Below, one piece after another: positions 27,059 through 37,600 of a stretch of 64,000 nucleotides of DNA. The stretch's first letter is position 1. Each line of letters begins with the position of its first letter. Source of the DNA: Fibrella rubiginis (lineage in GTDB: Bacteria; Bacteroidota; Bacteroidia; Cytophagales; Spirosomataceae); contig NZ_JAFMYV010000006.1 in the NCBI RefSeq assembly GCF_017353185.1, positions 1 to 64,000 on the forward strand, in the 5' to 3' direction. The position numbers and the translations under genes are program-made. The notes beneath the pieces are model-generated. The model made no database searches. It was given only the letters and a program-made list of their open reading frames with translations, and was not told where the DNA came from.

Positions 27059-28666
27059 ATGACAACCTCCCTTCCAGCACCCGCACCAGCCTATCCGGTG
27101 GGCATTCGGCGGTGGATCATCGTACTGACGGCTGTTACGGCAGCCATCATGGAGTTGATCGATACCTCGATTGTGAACGTGGGCCTGACCGACATTGCCG
27201 GTAGCCTGGGTGCCACCATCGAGGATGCCGCCTGGGTGGTTACTTCCTACGGCATCGCCAACGTGATTGTGATTCCGATGACGGGCTTTCTGCAGCGCTA
27301 TTTTGGTCGGAAGAACTATTACATCGCCTCGATCATCCTGTTTACGCTGGCCTCGTATGGTTGTGGCGTAGCCCCTGACCTCTGGACACTCGTCTTCTTT
27401 CGGTTTCTTCAAGGCGTAGGCGGTGGGGCATTGCTGTCTACCTCGCAGGGCCTCATGTTCGACGCGTTTCCACCCAAACAGCGGGCTGTTGCCTCGGCGC
27501 TGTTTGGCCTTGGTATTGTGCTTGGCCCCACGTTTGGACCTACGCTGGGTGGCTACATCATCGACAATTTCCACTGGAGCTGGATGTTCTACATCAATAT
27601 TCCGGTGGGTATTGCAGCCACGTTTCTGAGTCTGAGTTTCATCGATAAAAAAGCCGATGAATATGACATCGACCGGAAAGCCATCAGCATCGACTGGACG
27701 GGTATTCTGCTCCTGGCCGTCAGTGTGGGTAGCCTCCAATATGTGCTGGAGCGCGGCGAAAGCGACGACTGGTTCGACGATGAGGTGATTCGTTACCTTA
27801 CCGGGGCGGTTATTCTGGCCCTGCCCCTGTTTATCTGGTGGCAGTTGCGCGGCACCAAATCGCCGGTACTGGACCTGCGGGTACTGAAGAACCGGAACCT
27901 CGCCATTGGTTCGGTACTGATGTTTATTGTCGGTTATGGGCTGTTTACGTCGGTCTTACTCTACCCGCTGATGGTACAGCGGGTGGCTGGGTTTACGGCC
28001 ACCAAAACGGGGCAGTTGCTTATTCCCGGTGGCGCTATTGCGGCCATCTGTTTTCCGTTGGTAGGACGAATTCTGAGCAAAGGCGTCTCTCCTCGCTATG
28101 TAGTCATGGCTGGTTACGTTTTCTTTGCCGCGTTCTGTTTCCTGATGTCGACCTACACGGCCGACACTACCGACGGCTACTATATACAGGCTTTGCTGAT
28201 TCGTGGGGTAGGGCTTGCCTTTGTCAACGTGCCGCTGATTAACTCGTCGGTGTCGGGGTTGAAGCCGCAGGAACTACCGGCGGGCATTTCGTTCACCAAC
28301 ATGATGCGGCAACTGGGCGGGGCATTTGGCGTGGCCATCACCAACACCTACGTGGCGCAACGGGTGGCCTACCACCGGGTAGGGCTGGTATCGAACATCA
28401 CGCCCGACAACCCGCTGGCTACCGACCGTATCAACGGCATGACCCAAACGCTGACGGCTAAAGGCATGAACGCCCTCGACGCCGTGGGGGGTGCCTATCG
28501 GACCCTGGAACTGGCCGTGCAGAAACAATCATTGCTGTTGGCCTATCTGGATACGTTCCGCCTGGCGGGGCTGTTTTTCGTGGTCTCGTTCCCCCTTCTG
28601 TTTCTGCTTAGAAGCGTAAAAATGGACGCGGCCACCGCCAAAGCCGCCGCCGACGCAGCACACTAA
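27059..28666 (+). CDS. DHA2-family MFS drug transporter (EmrB/QacA-like)
   Basis: Fourteen-helix proton-driven drug exporter of the DHA2 family. Visible markers are ELIDTSIVNVGLTDIAG in helix 1, motif A-like LQRYFGRKNYYI after helix 2, the RFLQGVGGGALLSTSQ segment and the antiporter motif GLGIVLGPTFGPTLGGYI of helix 5. Length of 535 is normal. With the adaptor upstream and the TolC homologue downstream it makes a tripartite pump across both membranes, probably induced by ligand release from the MarR repressor. Confidence 0.93.
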   Translation: MTTSLPAPAPAYPVGIRRWIIVLTAVTAAIMELIDTSIVNVGLTDIAGSLGATIEDAAWVVTSYGIANVIVIPMTGFLQRYFGRKNYYIASIILFTLASYGCGVAPDLWTLVFFRFLQGVGGGALLSTSQGLMFDAFPPKQRAVASALFGLGIVLGPTFGPTLGGYIIDNFHWSWMFYINIPVGIAATFLSLSFIDKKADEYDIDRKAISIDWTGILLLAVSVGSLQYVLERGESDDWFDDEVIRYLTGAVILALPLFIWWQLRGTKSPVLDLRVLKNRNLAIGSVLMFIVGYGLFTSVLLYPLMVQRVAGFTATKTGQLLIPGGAIAAICFPLVGRILSKGVSPRYVVMAGYVFFAAFCFLMSTYTADTTDGYYIQALLIRGVGLAFVNVPLINSSVSGLKPQELPAGISFTNMMRQLGGAFGVAITNTYVAQRVAYHRVGLVSNITPDNPLATDRINGMTQTLTAKGMNALDAVGGAYRTLELAVQKQSLLLAYLDTFRLAGLFFVVSFPLLFLLRSVKMDAATAKAAADAAH

Positions 28667-28669
28667 AAG

Positions 28670-28771
28670 GATTTGGGATTGTGGATTTGGGATTTCGGAT
28701 TAATTGCTTACGCCTCAGTTTGCTTTTGCGTAAACAACTAATCCGAAATCCCAAATCCACAATCCCAAATC
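28670..28771. repeat. 44-bp inverted repeat inside the efflux operon
   Basis: Arms 28670-28713 and 28728-28771 pair at 42 of 44 positions around a 14-nt loop. The arm is built of 7-mers of the type GGATTTG-GGATTGT, and the loop end carries GCTTACGC / GCGTAAAC, a variant of the GCTGACGC core. It sits between two co-directional genes of one operon, so if transcribed it would form a strong mRNA stem. Confidence 0.85.
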
Positions 28772-28780
28772 ATAAATGAC

Positions 28781-30088
28781 ATGAAAACACATCACAAACT
28801 ACTCCTTCTATCGGTCTTGCCGGGCTTTACACTAGCGCAATCGCCAACTACGATGCCCGACGATCTGCGGGCGTTGTTGCAGCAGGCTACGGCCAACTAC
28901 CCCGTACTGAAGCAGCAGGAGCAGCAAATTCAGGCAGCGGGTTTACAGGCCGACATTGCCCGCACGGCCCTGCGCCCCCAGGTAGCGGCCAACGGTTCTT
29001 ATCTATACCTCAACCCCGTTGCCAAAGCTACCCTTCCCGTAGCCGGGCGCGAAGTAGAGTTGCAGTTTCAGCCCAACCACAACATCAACGCCAACATATC
29101 GGTGTCGCAGTCGATCTATGACTTTGGCCGGACCAGCGCCAATATTCAGCGGGCGGGCGATAACCTGCAGGTGCAGCGCAGGCAGCAGGAGTTAACCCGC
29201 CATAACCTGACCTATCAGGTAGCGGCGGCCTATTATGGCATCGGCTATATCCGTACAAGCCTGGTCGTGCAGGATTCGGTTATTCGCACGGCGGCGGCCA
29301 ACGTACGTATTTTAGGAACGAGGCTGCAAAACGGCGACGCCCTTCAGTACGATGTGCTATCGCAACAAGTACGGTTAAAAACGGCCCAGAATCGTAAAAT
29401 TGACCTTCAAAACCAGCTTGACCGGCAGTTGGCTCTGCTCACCTATCTTACCGGCCAGCCCAACCCAGACGTTGGCGCTGCGGCCCAGCAGTTTGGCGAA
29501 ACCGTTCAGCCGTTTAACATCGACGGTCAATTACAAACCGCGCTGGCTACCAACAAAGATGTACTGGCGGCACAGGACCGCGTTCGTGTGGCCCAGACCG
29601 ACATCCGCATCGACGAACTATCGGGGCGACCCAGCATTGGTTTTTCGGGAAACACCGGTTATCGCAACGGCTACGTGCCCGACGTGAATCAGTTGCGTTT
29701 CAACGTGGCAGCGGGGGTGTCTGTTACAGCACCTATCTATGCCGGCAAACGGTATCGCCTACAGAATCAGGCAGCTAAATATACCCTCAGTGCCAGTCAA
29801 TATGCTGTCGAAAACGCTTCGGCCCAGCTTCGTCAGCAACTCGCGCAGCTTAATGCCGACATTGTGGCGAATCAGACACGGCTGCAAAACCTGGATACGC
29901 AGGTGCTTCAGGCCCGCAAAGCACTCGAACTGGCCCAAACCCGGTTGCGCAACGGGGTGATTACTACAGTAGAGTTGGAAAGTGCCGAAACGGGCATTGA
30001 AGAGGCGCAACTTGGCCAGGTATTCTACCAGTACCAGTTGCTGCTAAACCAACTGGAAATAAAGCGGCTGCTGGGCGAAACGCTTTAA
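28781..30088 (+). CDS. TolC-family outer-membrane efflux channel
   Basis: Outer-membrane factor of the tripartite pump. Signal peptide with LPGFTLAQS, then two repeats of the TolC fold with long coiled-coil helices (ANYPVLKQQEQQIQAAGLQ; SYLYLNPVAK; SQSIYDFGRT in the first, SVTAPIYAGKRYRLQNQAAKYT in the second). Length of 435 is typical. It follows the MFS gene by 114 bp, almost all of which is the inverted repeat. Confidence 0.92.
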   Translation: MKTHHKLLLLSVLPGFTLAQSPTTMPDDLRALLQQATANYPVLKQQEQQIQAAGLQADIARTALRPQVAANGSYLYLNPVAKATLPVAGREVELQFQPNHNINANISVSQSIYDFGRTSANIQRAGDNLQVQRRQQELTRHNLTYQVAAAYYGIGYIRTSLVVQDSVIRTAAANVRILGTRLQNGDALQYDVLSQQVRLKTAQNRKIDLQNQLDRQLALLTYLTGQPNPDVGAAAQQFGETVQPFNIDGQLQTALATNKDVLAAQDRVRVAQTDIRIDELSGRPSIGFSGNTGYRNGYVPDVNQLRFNVAAGVSVTAPIYAGKRYRLQNQAAKYTLSASQYAVENASAQLRQQLAQLNADIVANQTRLQNLDTQVLQARKALELAQTRLRNGVITTVELESAETGIEEAQLGQVFYQYQLLLNQLEIKRLLGETL

Positions 30089-30226
30089 TGCGGCAGATGA
30101 CGCAATCCTTAAAATTTACAAAATTCCGATTGGCGGCCTATTTGTATAAACAACAAAATCAGTTGGTTGGCAGTTAGTTGTGAAAAGCCATTCATCCTTA
30201 TACAACATTCCATATACCCTTCATCA

Positions 30227-30472
30227 ATGACCACAAAAGCCCGCGTTATCAACATTCTTGCCTCTTTCGGCATCAATGCTTCTCAGCTTACCGGCGACGT
30301 TCACTTCACCCGCGATCTTGGACTCGACAGCCTCGACACGGTTGATCTTGTTATGCAGCTGGAACAGACCTTCGGCATCCGGATTCCCGACGAAGATTAC
30401 CCAAGACTAACCACGTTCCAGGGCGTTCTGGACTACCTCGCTCAGGAGAGCCACACCGAAGTAGCTGCTTAA
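30227..30472 (+). CDS. Acyl carrier protein (second copy type)
   Basis: An 81-residue acyl carrier protein: the phosphopantetheine-attachment serine is Ser35 in DLGLDSLDTVDLVMQLE, and the acidic helix II and IPDED loop are typical. The start is set at the ATG at 30227, as the longer open frame has no carrier-like residues. Its sequence deviates from the housekeeping AcpP consensus (the usual DLGADSLDTVEL reads GLDSLDTVDL), and no fatty-acid synthesis gene is next to it, so it may serve a dedicated lipid or secondary pathway. A strong terminator follows. Confidence 0.9.
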   Translation: MTTKARVINILASFGINASQLTGDVHFTRDLGLDSLDTVDLVMQLEQTFGIRIPDEDYPRLTTFQGVLDYLAQESHTEVAA

Positions 30473-30494
30473 GCAAACTAGTTAGCTGATCATC

Positions 30495-30531
30495 AAAAAG
30501 GCCCCTGACACAGTTGTCAGGGGCCTTTTTT
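30495..30531 (+). terminator. Strong Rho-independent terminator
   Basis: AAAAAGGCCCCTGAC pairs with GTCAGGGGCCTTTTT around a short loop, with T and A runs on the two sides, so it can stop both the acyl carrier gene and the convergent peptidase gene. Confidence 0.92.
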
Positions 30532-30538
30532 GTGTTTT

Positions 30539-32830
30539 CTACTTCACTCGCGCGCCGGGTGCGGGTTCACCCACGAAGCGCTCGAAAAATTCCCATATGC
30601 GCAGCAGTCGGTCTATCCGCTGCCGTACGTTGCCCGACCGGCTTAGCTCGTGGGTGGCCCCCGGCATACGGACATACTCGACGGGGCGGTTCAGGATTTT
30701 CAGGCTCTTGTAAAGCATCTCCGACTGGATGATACCCGTGCGGAGGTCATTTTCGCCATGCTTGATGAGCAGGGGTGTTTTGATGTTCTGCACGAAACTG
30801 TAGGGCGAATTGGCGTCCAGAATGGCTTTAGCGCCCGCCTCCCAGGGCAAGCCAAAGTAGTTGGGAACCAGGTTCCAGGCGTTGCCTTCGCCCATGAAGG
30901 TGGTGAGGTCATAGACACCCCGCTGGGCAAAGGCGGCTTTAAACCGGTTGTCGTGCGCCACAATCCAGGCCGTCAGATAACCCGCATACGACCCGCCCGT
31001 AATCACCTGTCGGGTGGTATCGACCCAGGTTTCGCGGGCGGCGACCGTGGCAGCAGCCAGCACATCTTCGGCGGGGCCGGTACCCCAGTCGCGGACGTTG
31101 GCCCGCTGGAACGCCTGCCCATACCCACCCGACCCACGCGGATTGGCATAAACCACACCGTAGCCCTGGGCACACAGATATTGTAATTCGTGCCACATCG
31201 ACGCCTCACCCGGACCCCACATGGCCGTGGGACCACCGTGCATGTTCAGCACCAGCGGGTAGGTTCGTCCGGCCTGCAACCCGGCAGGTTTCATAATCCA
31301 GTAATCGATGGCCTGCCCTTTTGAATTCGTGTAAACCCTCTTTTCGGGGTAACTGAGAGCTTTTCCGGTTAGCCAGCCTGCGTTGGGCTGTTCCAGCACC
31401 TGCGGGTTCTGCCCCGACACCGACGCCATTTCCAGCGCCGACGGGTCAGCCACCGCCGTGGTAGCGTAAACCAGCCGGCTCTGATCAGCAGCAAACGCCG
31501 TAATACCCCGCTCCGGGGTGGTCAGCTTGTCGATAGTGCCGGATGCAGGGTTGAGTCGGTACAGCGGCACATCGCCGTTGGTGGGGGCAATAAAATAGAG
31601 CGTTTCAGCGGGGGCGGCGTTTTTCTGGCCTCGTGCCCGGCTCACCGCTGTTGCGTTCATGGGCGCCCAGCTTAGGCTCCCGGCGGCGCGGTCGAAGGCC
31701 ATCTGCCTGGCGTTGGCAGCATTGGTTCCGTTGAGGTTAGCCAGACCTAATTGAGCAAAACCCACGTCGCGCGATGCCCCCACCAGATACGCCAGCAGCA
31801 TACCCGAGGGCGAGGGCGTAGGGTTACCGAACGATTTGCCCGCTTCACTCAGCACCGGCGTAGCAGCGCCCGATCCGTCGGCGGCGAGGGCTACAATGGC
31901 GCTGTCGTATTCGCGGTCGGGGTGTTGGGTGGGGTCGCGGTCGGTAACGGCCAGAATAGTTTGGCCGTTGGGCATCCAGGCGGGGGCCAGATAAGAGGCA
32001 AACCCCCGCGTAACGGGCCGGGGCGTGGCACCCTCACGCACGTCGATCACGTACACGTGCTGGAACGACAGCATTGGCTCGGTGGTCGCTTCGCCCTGGA
32101 AATTCGTCCGGGTAATCACCTTGGCTTTTTTGTCGGTTTCGTCTTTGGCCAGGTACGCCCGCACCTCGGCCAATGACCCGTCGGGGTTGGGTTTCACGCC
32201 GGCGTTACCCATGACGGCCGAGGTCGACATACCCGGTTTCTCTACCGACCACAGCGGTCCGCGCTTACCGGGATTCAGCAGAGTATCGTTTTGGAGTTCG
32301 GCGAAGGTGACGCTGCAGGTAAACAGCAGCCGCTTGCCATCGGGCGAAAAAACAGGGTTACTGACTCCGTAGGGCACATTGGTGAGCGCGTAAGCCTCGC
32401 CCCCACCCAGCGGCATGACGAATACCTGGGGCTTGTTTTTTACGTTGCGCACAAAAGCAATCTGCTGGCTGGCATCGTTGGAGCTGGGTTGCCAGACCGG
32501 CTGACGGGCACTTTCGGTACCCCGTGTCAGCGCCACGGCACTGTTGGGTTTCAGGCCACTGAGGTAGATCTGGGTACGGTAATCAAACTCATCAGGGGCA
32601 TCAGTTTGGGGTTCGATGGTAGTGAGCGTGTAGAGTGCCCGGCTGCTGCCGTCAGGTGCCAATTGAATGCCACCGACCTGCTTAATTCGGGTTAGATCGG
32701 TGACTTGTACCCGCGTGGTCTTAGGATCAGACACCCGGCCAGTAACAGAGTTAACGGGTGTAGCCTGAGCCAGCACCAGCTGCGCACCCATCAGCCCCCA
32801 AAGCAATCCTATTTGTATACTTGATTTCAT
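30539..32830 (-). CDS. S9-family prolyl oligopeptidase, secreted
   Basis: Serine peptidase of the prolyl oligopeptidase / acylaminoacyl-peptidase group. A Sec signal (LLWGLMGAQLVLAQA) leads to a WD-like beta-propeller (about 50-480) that gates the active site, then an alpha/beta-hydrolase domain. The nucleophile is Ser614 in TGGSYAGYLTAW, the acid is in HGENDLRTG, and the base is His727 in GATHELSRSG. Length of 763 is normal. It probably degrades short peptides in the periplasm. It faces the acyl carrier gene across a shared terminator. Confidence 0.93.
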   Translation of the reverse strand: MKSSIQIGLLWGLMGAQLVLAQATPVNSVTGRVSDPKTTRVQVTDLTRIKQVGGIQLAPDGSSRALYTLTTIEPQTDAPDEFDYRTQIYLSGLKPNSAVALTRGTESARQPVWQPSSNDASQQIAFVRNVKNKPQVFVMPLGGGEAYALTNVPYGVSNPVFSPDGKRLLFTCSVTFAELQNDTLLNPGKRGPLWSVEKPGMSTSAVMGNAGVKPNPDGSLAEVRAYLAKDETDKKAKVITRTNFQGEATTEPMLSFQHVYVIDVREGATPRPVTRGFASYLAPAWMPNGQTILAVTDRDPTQHPDREYDSAIVALAADGSGAATPVLSEAGKSFGNPTPSPSGMLLAYLVGASRDVGFAQLGLANLNGTNAANARQMAFDRAAGSLSWAPMNATAVSRARGQKNAAPAETLYFIAPTNGDVPLYRLNPASGTIDKLTTPERGITAFAADQSRLVYATTAVADPSALEMASVSGQNPQVLEQPNAGWLTGKALSYPEKRVYTNSKGQAIDYWIMKPAGLQAGRTYPLVLNMHGGPTAMWGPGEASMWHELQYLCAQGYGVVYANPRGSGGYGQAFQRANVRDWGTGPAEDVLAAATVAARETWVDTTRQVITGGSYAGYLTAWIVAHDNRFKAAFAQRGVYDLTTFMGEGNAWNLVPNYFGLPWEAGAKAILDANSPYSFVQNIKTPLLIKHGENDLRTGIIQSEMLYKSLKILNRPVEYVRMPGATHELSRSGNVRQRIDRLLRIWEFFERFVGEPAPGARVK

Positions 32831-33031
32831 ACCCGCAAGATAAAGAGTGAAATCATGCAGCGGAGGCTTCAGCCATAGATGCGCTGGCTATACTGGCTGC
32901 TGGTACTCAGAATGCGGTTAACACAAACAGCGCAGCTGCCCGTTTGGTTGGTGTAGCCAGCACGCCTGCCACCAGTTGCACAGATACAACGCATGGCGCC
33001 AACGAAGTAGCCGTCGCGCAGCACACCAGCA

Positions 33032-33202
33032 TCAGTCGTTGATCGACTTGTCAATCGTATCCTTAATGTCGCTGGTGGCGTCCTTAAATTCGCGGATGCC
33101 TTTGCCTAGTCCACGGGCGAGATCGGGTAGTTGTTTGGCACCGAAGAAGAGCAGCAAAACGCCCACAATGAGTACAATTTCAGAAGTTCCTAGTCCGAAC
33201 AT
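33032..33202 (-). CDS. tatA: TatA/E twin-arginine translocase subunit
   Basis: A 56-residue protein: short N-terminus, one hydrophobic helix (SEIVLIVGVLLLFFG), the conserved hinge AKQLPDLARGLGKGIREFK, and a charged amphipathic tail. TatA subunits assemble the pore that carries folded proteins through the inner membrane. The frame stays open upstream to 33277, but MFGLGTSEI is the standard start. No tatC is next to it. The terminator at 33259-33292 isolates it from the upstream gene. Confidence 0.92.
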   Translation of the reverse strand: MFGLGTSEIVLIVGVLLLFFGAKQLPDLARGLGKGIREFKDATSDIKDTIDKSIND

Positions 33203-33258
33203 GGCCTGTTGGGTTTTACGTTGATAGTTGATTGGTTTATCCTCCCTATAATGCTTTA

Positions 33259-33292
33259 AAAAGCCCTTTCGTTGCAACGAAAGGGCTTTTTC
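33259..33292. terminator. Rho-independent terminator after the DUF5009 gene
   Basis: A fully palindromic 34-bp sequence: AAAAAGCCCTTTCGTTG pairs with CAACGAAAGGGCTTTTT. It lies about 50 bp beyond the stop of the membrane acyltransferase gene and upstream of tatA. Confidence 0.9.
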
Positions 33293-33341
33293 GGGTTATA
33301 ATACAGTGAAAGATTGGCTGGTGTATTATAACCCAGCCTCG

Positions 33342-34514
33342 TCAAATCCGGACAAACAGCTTTTTGCGGTATAGCCACACCATCAGGTACCACGCCAGCG
33401 CAAAGGCAATCAGACCGATGATACCAAACCGGATGCTTTCGGGCAGGGGCTTCAGCCAATAGCCGATGTTGGTACGCACGTTGGCTACGATCCAGCTGTG
33501 GATAGTCCAGTGGAGCAGATACGCCGCCATTGAGTTGGCCCCAACTACCACAAACCAGAACGTACCCCGCTGCCAGTGCCACAACTCGACAGCGGTAATG
33601 CACAAGGTCAGCAACAAAAACACCAGCCCGCCGCTGAAGAGGGTCCAGGCGGGGGTCCAGATGCGTTTCACGATGGGACAAAGCCCCGCGTAATGCGCCG
33701 TGAGCCCAAGCAGAACTGCTCCCACGCCCCACAGGAGCAACGTTTGTATTTTCTGCCGGATGGGCCGGTCCAGCCGTAGCAACTGCCCGGCCCGCAGCCC
33801 CAACAGCATGGTTCCCAGCGACGGAATAAAGCTCAGCGTGACATAACCGCCCCCATTTTTGATGAACGGCTGCTCACGCGGAAACAGGTTCAGAAACCAT
33901 TGATCGAAGTAATTAGCAGGGTTAGTATGGATATTCCAATGAGCAAAAAAGCCCGTAAGCGGCTCGTAGAGCTTGTTTTCCACCAGGCCTAGCTTTGTAG
34001 TGGTGACGGCATCGGGCAGGGGCCAGAAAGCAAACAGCGCCCAGTAGCCCACCAGGATTAGGGTCAGCGCCACCCACTGCACCCGCGCCGACCGGAACGC
34101 CAGCCAGAATAGTACGGGGTAGCCTAGCCCGATCTGCGAAATCACATCTTCAAACGTGAAATACGTTTGATCACGCCCCATCGACCGCAGCAGAATACCC
34201 AGGCCAATCAGGATGGCCGCCCGCCGCCAGGTATGTTGCCAGAGCTGAGCATGGGTAGCGCCTTTGGCCAGCCGGGCAGCAATGGAAAACGGCACCGCCA
34301 CGCCCACCATCAGCATAAACGACGGCTGAATCATATCCCATAACCGACAGCCCACCCATAGTTCGTGCGAGGTCTGATAGCCAACCAATTGCCAGAACGG
34401 GCTGCCGGGAAAATAGCCAGCCAGCCGGGGCAAATCCAGTGTGGCCTCGGTCATGAGCAGTACCATCACCAGGCCCCGAAATACGTCGAGGGAGAGAAAG
34501 CGGGAAGGAGTCAT
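33342..34514 (-). CDS. DUF5009 membrane acyltransferase (HGSNAT-like)
   Basis: Polytopic membrane protein (about ten helices, 390 residues) of the DUF5009 / heparan-alpha-glucosaminide N-acetyltransferase-like family. Typical starts are RFLSLDVFRGLVMVLLM and a conserved HELWVGCRLWDMIQPSFMLMVGVAVPFS segment. Relatives transfer acetyl groups from cytoplasmic acetyl-CoA to glycans across the membrane. It may modify cell-surface sugars; the substrate is not clear. Its ATG (34512-34514) touches the first base of a 72-bp perfect inverted repeat, so the whole leader is the hairpin. Confidence 0.85.
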   Translation of the reverse strand: MTPSRFLSLDVFRGLVMVLLMTEATLDLPRLAGYFPGSPFWQLVGYQTSHELWVGCRLWDMIQPSFMLMVGVAVPFSIAARLAKGATHAQLWQHTWRRAAILIGLGILLRSMGRDQTYFTFEDVISQIGLGYPVLFWLAFRSARVQWVALTLILVGYWALFAFWPLPDAVTTTKLGLVENKLYEPLTGFFAHWNIHTNPANYFDQWFLNLFPREQPFIKNGGGYVTLSFIPSLGTMLLGLRAGQLLRLDRPIRQKIQTLLLWGVGAVLLGLTAHYAGLCPIVKRIWTPAWTLFSGGLVFLLLTLCITAVELWHWQRGTFWFVVVGANSMAAYLLHWTIHSWIVANVRTNIGYWLKPLPESIRFGIIGLIAFALAWYLMVWLYRKKLFVRI

Positions 34515-34696
34515 AGTAGCAGTGGGCAGGGCTGTCGCATGAGTAGGCTACGCGCTATAGGCCCTTCGACAGGCTCAGGGTGACAGGAAATTTGAGTAAT
34601 CATCTCTAGTTGATTCAAGGTCATTGTCACCCTGAGCCTGTCGAAGGGCCTATAGCGCGTAGCCTACTCATGCGACAGCCCTGCCCACTGCTACTA
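34514..34696. repeat. 72-bp perfect inverted repeat filling a gene-to-gene gap
   Basis: Arms 34514-34585 and 34625-34696 are exact reverse complements (72 of 72) with a 39-nt loop. The inner part carries a motif ending CCTGTCGAAGGGC, also present at 9-33; a similar CCCTTCGACAGGCTCAGGG motif is scattered through many unrelated bacterial genomes. The outer ends coincide with the start codon of the DUF5009 gene and the stop codon (34694-34696) of the helicase gene, so the element is exactly the spacer. Confidence 0.92.
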
Positions 34697-37600
34697 ATCC
34701 AAAAGCACCAGTACATCTTCCTTGGTCAGCGATTTCATAAAGCTTTCCTCGGTGGTGACCAGCTCACTGGCAAGCCGTTGCTTGCTGCGCTGCAGAGCCA
34801 GAATCTTCTCTTCTACGCTGTTTTTGGTAATGAACTTATACGTAAACACGGTCTTCTGCTGACCAATGCGGTGCGCCCGGTCTATGGCCTGCGCTTCAAT
34901 GGCGGGGTTCCACCAGGGGTCGAGGAGAAAGACATAGTCGGCGGCGGTGAGATTATGGCCCAGGCCACCAGCTTTGAGCGAGATCAGGAACAGTTGCACC
35001 GACTCGTCGGTCTGAAAACGGGCCACCTGTTCGGGCCGGTCCGTGCTCGAGCCGTCGAGGTAGGCGTAGCGGATATTGCGGGCGGTGAGGTACTGTTTAA
35101 TCACAGCCAGGTGCTTGATAAACTGGCTGAATATCAAAATTTTATGTCCTTCCATAATGGCCGTTTCCAGCCGCATACGCACATCGTCGAGCTTACCTGA
35201 GTCGCCTTCGTATTCCTGGTCGACCAGGCGCGGGTGGTTGGCAATCTGCCGGAGTTTGGTCAGGCCCTGCAACACCACCATCTGCGATTTGGCCAGGCCC
35301 TCTTCTTCAATGCGCTCCAGAATCAGGTTGCGGTAATATGACTTGGCCTCTTCGTAGGTTTTCTCCTGCTCGGGGGTCATTTCGCAGAAGAGCACCGTTT
35401 CCACTTTGGCAGGCAAATCGGTGGCCACCTGCGCTTTGTTCCGGCGAAGCATAAACGGCTTGATAAGGCCGTAGAGCTTGTGCATTTTCTGCTCGTCGTT
35501 GCGCTTCTCGATGGGTATCTGGTATGTATTCCGGAAGAACGACTGACTGCCCAACAACCCCGGATTGATGAACGTAATCTGCGTCCAGAGGTCCATCGTG
35601 CTGTTTTCGAGGGGCGTACCCGTCAGGATAAGCCGGTGCGCCGACTGCACCTGCATGATGGCCCGCGTGATGTAGGAGTTCGGGTTTTTAATCGCCTGCG
35701 ACTCATCCAGAATCACGTAATCGAACGGGTAGTGCTGCAGCAGGTCAATGTCGATGCGGACAATGCCGTAGGAGGTCAGCACCAGGTCATAGTCGTCGAA
35801 ATTGGCGGTGTTTTTGTCGCGGTATGTACCTGTGTAGACCAGCACGCGCAGGTCAGGCGTGAACCGGCTGGCTTCCAGTTCCCAGTTGTAGATCAGCGAC
35901 GTTGGCATCACCAGCAGGCTGGGGCGGGACACACCGTCGGCATTGGCTTCTTTACGGCCCTGCAGCATGGCCAGCGTCGTCACGGTTTTGCCCAGACCCA
36001 TGTCATCGGCCAGGCACCCGCCAAAATGGTACTGCCGCAGGAAATTCATCCAGTCGTAGCCCGCTTTCTGGTAAGGACGCAGCGTACCCCTGAAACCTGA
36101 CGGTAACGGAAACTCGTCGATCCGTTCAAATTCGCGCAGCCCTTCCAGCCGGCGACTGATGATGGTGTCGGCCAGCGATTCTTTGTCCAGATCCTGCACC
36201 AGGGCGAGGTGATGTTTCTGCAACACCAGTTTATCTGTGCCATCGTTATCAACCGACGTTTCAATGAATCCCACCAGTTCGGCATATTTGGCAAACCAGG
36301 CGTCGGGAATCACCGCAATTTCACCGTTGGGCAGGGTGAACTCGTGCTTGTTGTTCAAAATCAGCGACCGCAGCTTAATAAAAGGGATCTCAAACTCACC
36401 AAAACGCACGTTGGCGTAAATGTCGAACCAGTCGCGCCCTTCGCGGATGGAGATGGACAAATCGGAGTAGCCGAGGAAATAGCGGCGGGTATCTTCGGCG
36501 TTTTGGCGCAGTTGGAAACCGGCATCGGTGAGGGGTTGCACCTGCTCGGCCAGCCACGAAAACGCCTGCGATTTGGGCAACGCCGTTCGCCCGTTGCGCA
36601 GGTCGAGGCCGTGTTCGCGCAGAAACGTAAGGCGCTGACGTTCAACGCGCAGGTCCCGTTTTATTTTGTGAAAAATATAGTCATCTCCTACCACCTCCAA
36701 ACTCACATTGGCCGCTTGCGAGAAACTATCGAACCGAAACGTATGATCGCCGTACTGAAACGATAAGTCGAGCACCACCTGGTTGTGGGCCGTTTCGTCG
36801 GCAAGATCTACCGGCTCGCCAAACAACGAGGCAGGCACTTTGTGGCTGTCTACCCGCTCCGACAGCGTAAGCACGGGCGCGGGCGTCAGCGACTCGGTCC
36901 TGATCTCAAATCCTTTGGCAAACACGTCGTACTGAGCAATGAGGGGCACCATAAACCGCTCATAATACTGGGCCTCCATCTTTTTGGGCACCACAATATT
37001 GCTTTTATTCAAAAAGGGCCGCAGCTTTTTACCGTCTACGTCTGTGCCTTCACCTTCGACCCGGCTCACCACGTTCCGGTTCAGTTTGGCAAAGTGATAA
37101 AGCTTATTCTGAACCAGCAACCAGGCCGGTTCGTCGCACAGAATCAATGCGTTACGGTGCTGAAAATCAACCCGTTCGGTTTGCGGTGTTCCGTTATCAG
37201 TAGCAACCGGGTAACGAATAATGGGGAAGTAAGTTGTTGATTCGTCGGTGCGGACAAAGTGAAAATACACGCGGGCCGGTTCGGGCATGTAGGTAATCGG
37301 ATCGCCCACGGCGTTGCCGTCGTTGCTCATGGCAAAAAGCGGTTTGTCGGCCAGCAGGGGCAGAATCTGCGCTTTGGTGTGCTGCACATGATCGCAGATA
37401 GCCTCCTGCGTTACCTTATCACCCTTCTGAGGATCGAACACCTTCAGAAAAAAATCGACTGCCGACTGTTTGCGGTTGTTGAAACGGCGCAGCAGCGCGT
37501 CCTGAGAGATTTGATCGGTCAGGCGGACAAGTTCAAAGTCACGCTCATCGAGGCCCGCCGAAAACTCAGCTACGTTCTGCGGCGACAGGCTTTGCACCTG

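Noticed and set aside
26639..27739. 366-codon open frame on the minus strand
   Set aside because: Shadow of the EmrA/EmrB genes; the translated sequence is rich in His/Arg/Gln without domain pattern.
32869..33054. 61-codon frame with several cysteines near tatA
   Set aside because: It overlaps the tatA 3' end, lacks a start context and resembles no small protein family known to me. Possible but unsupported.
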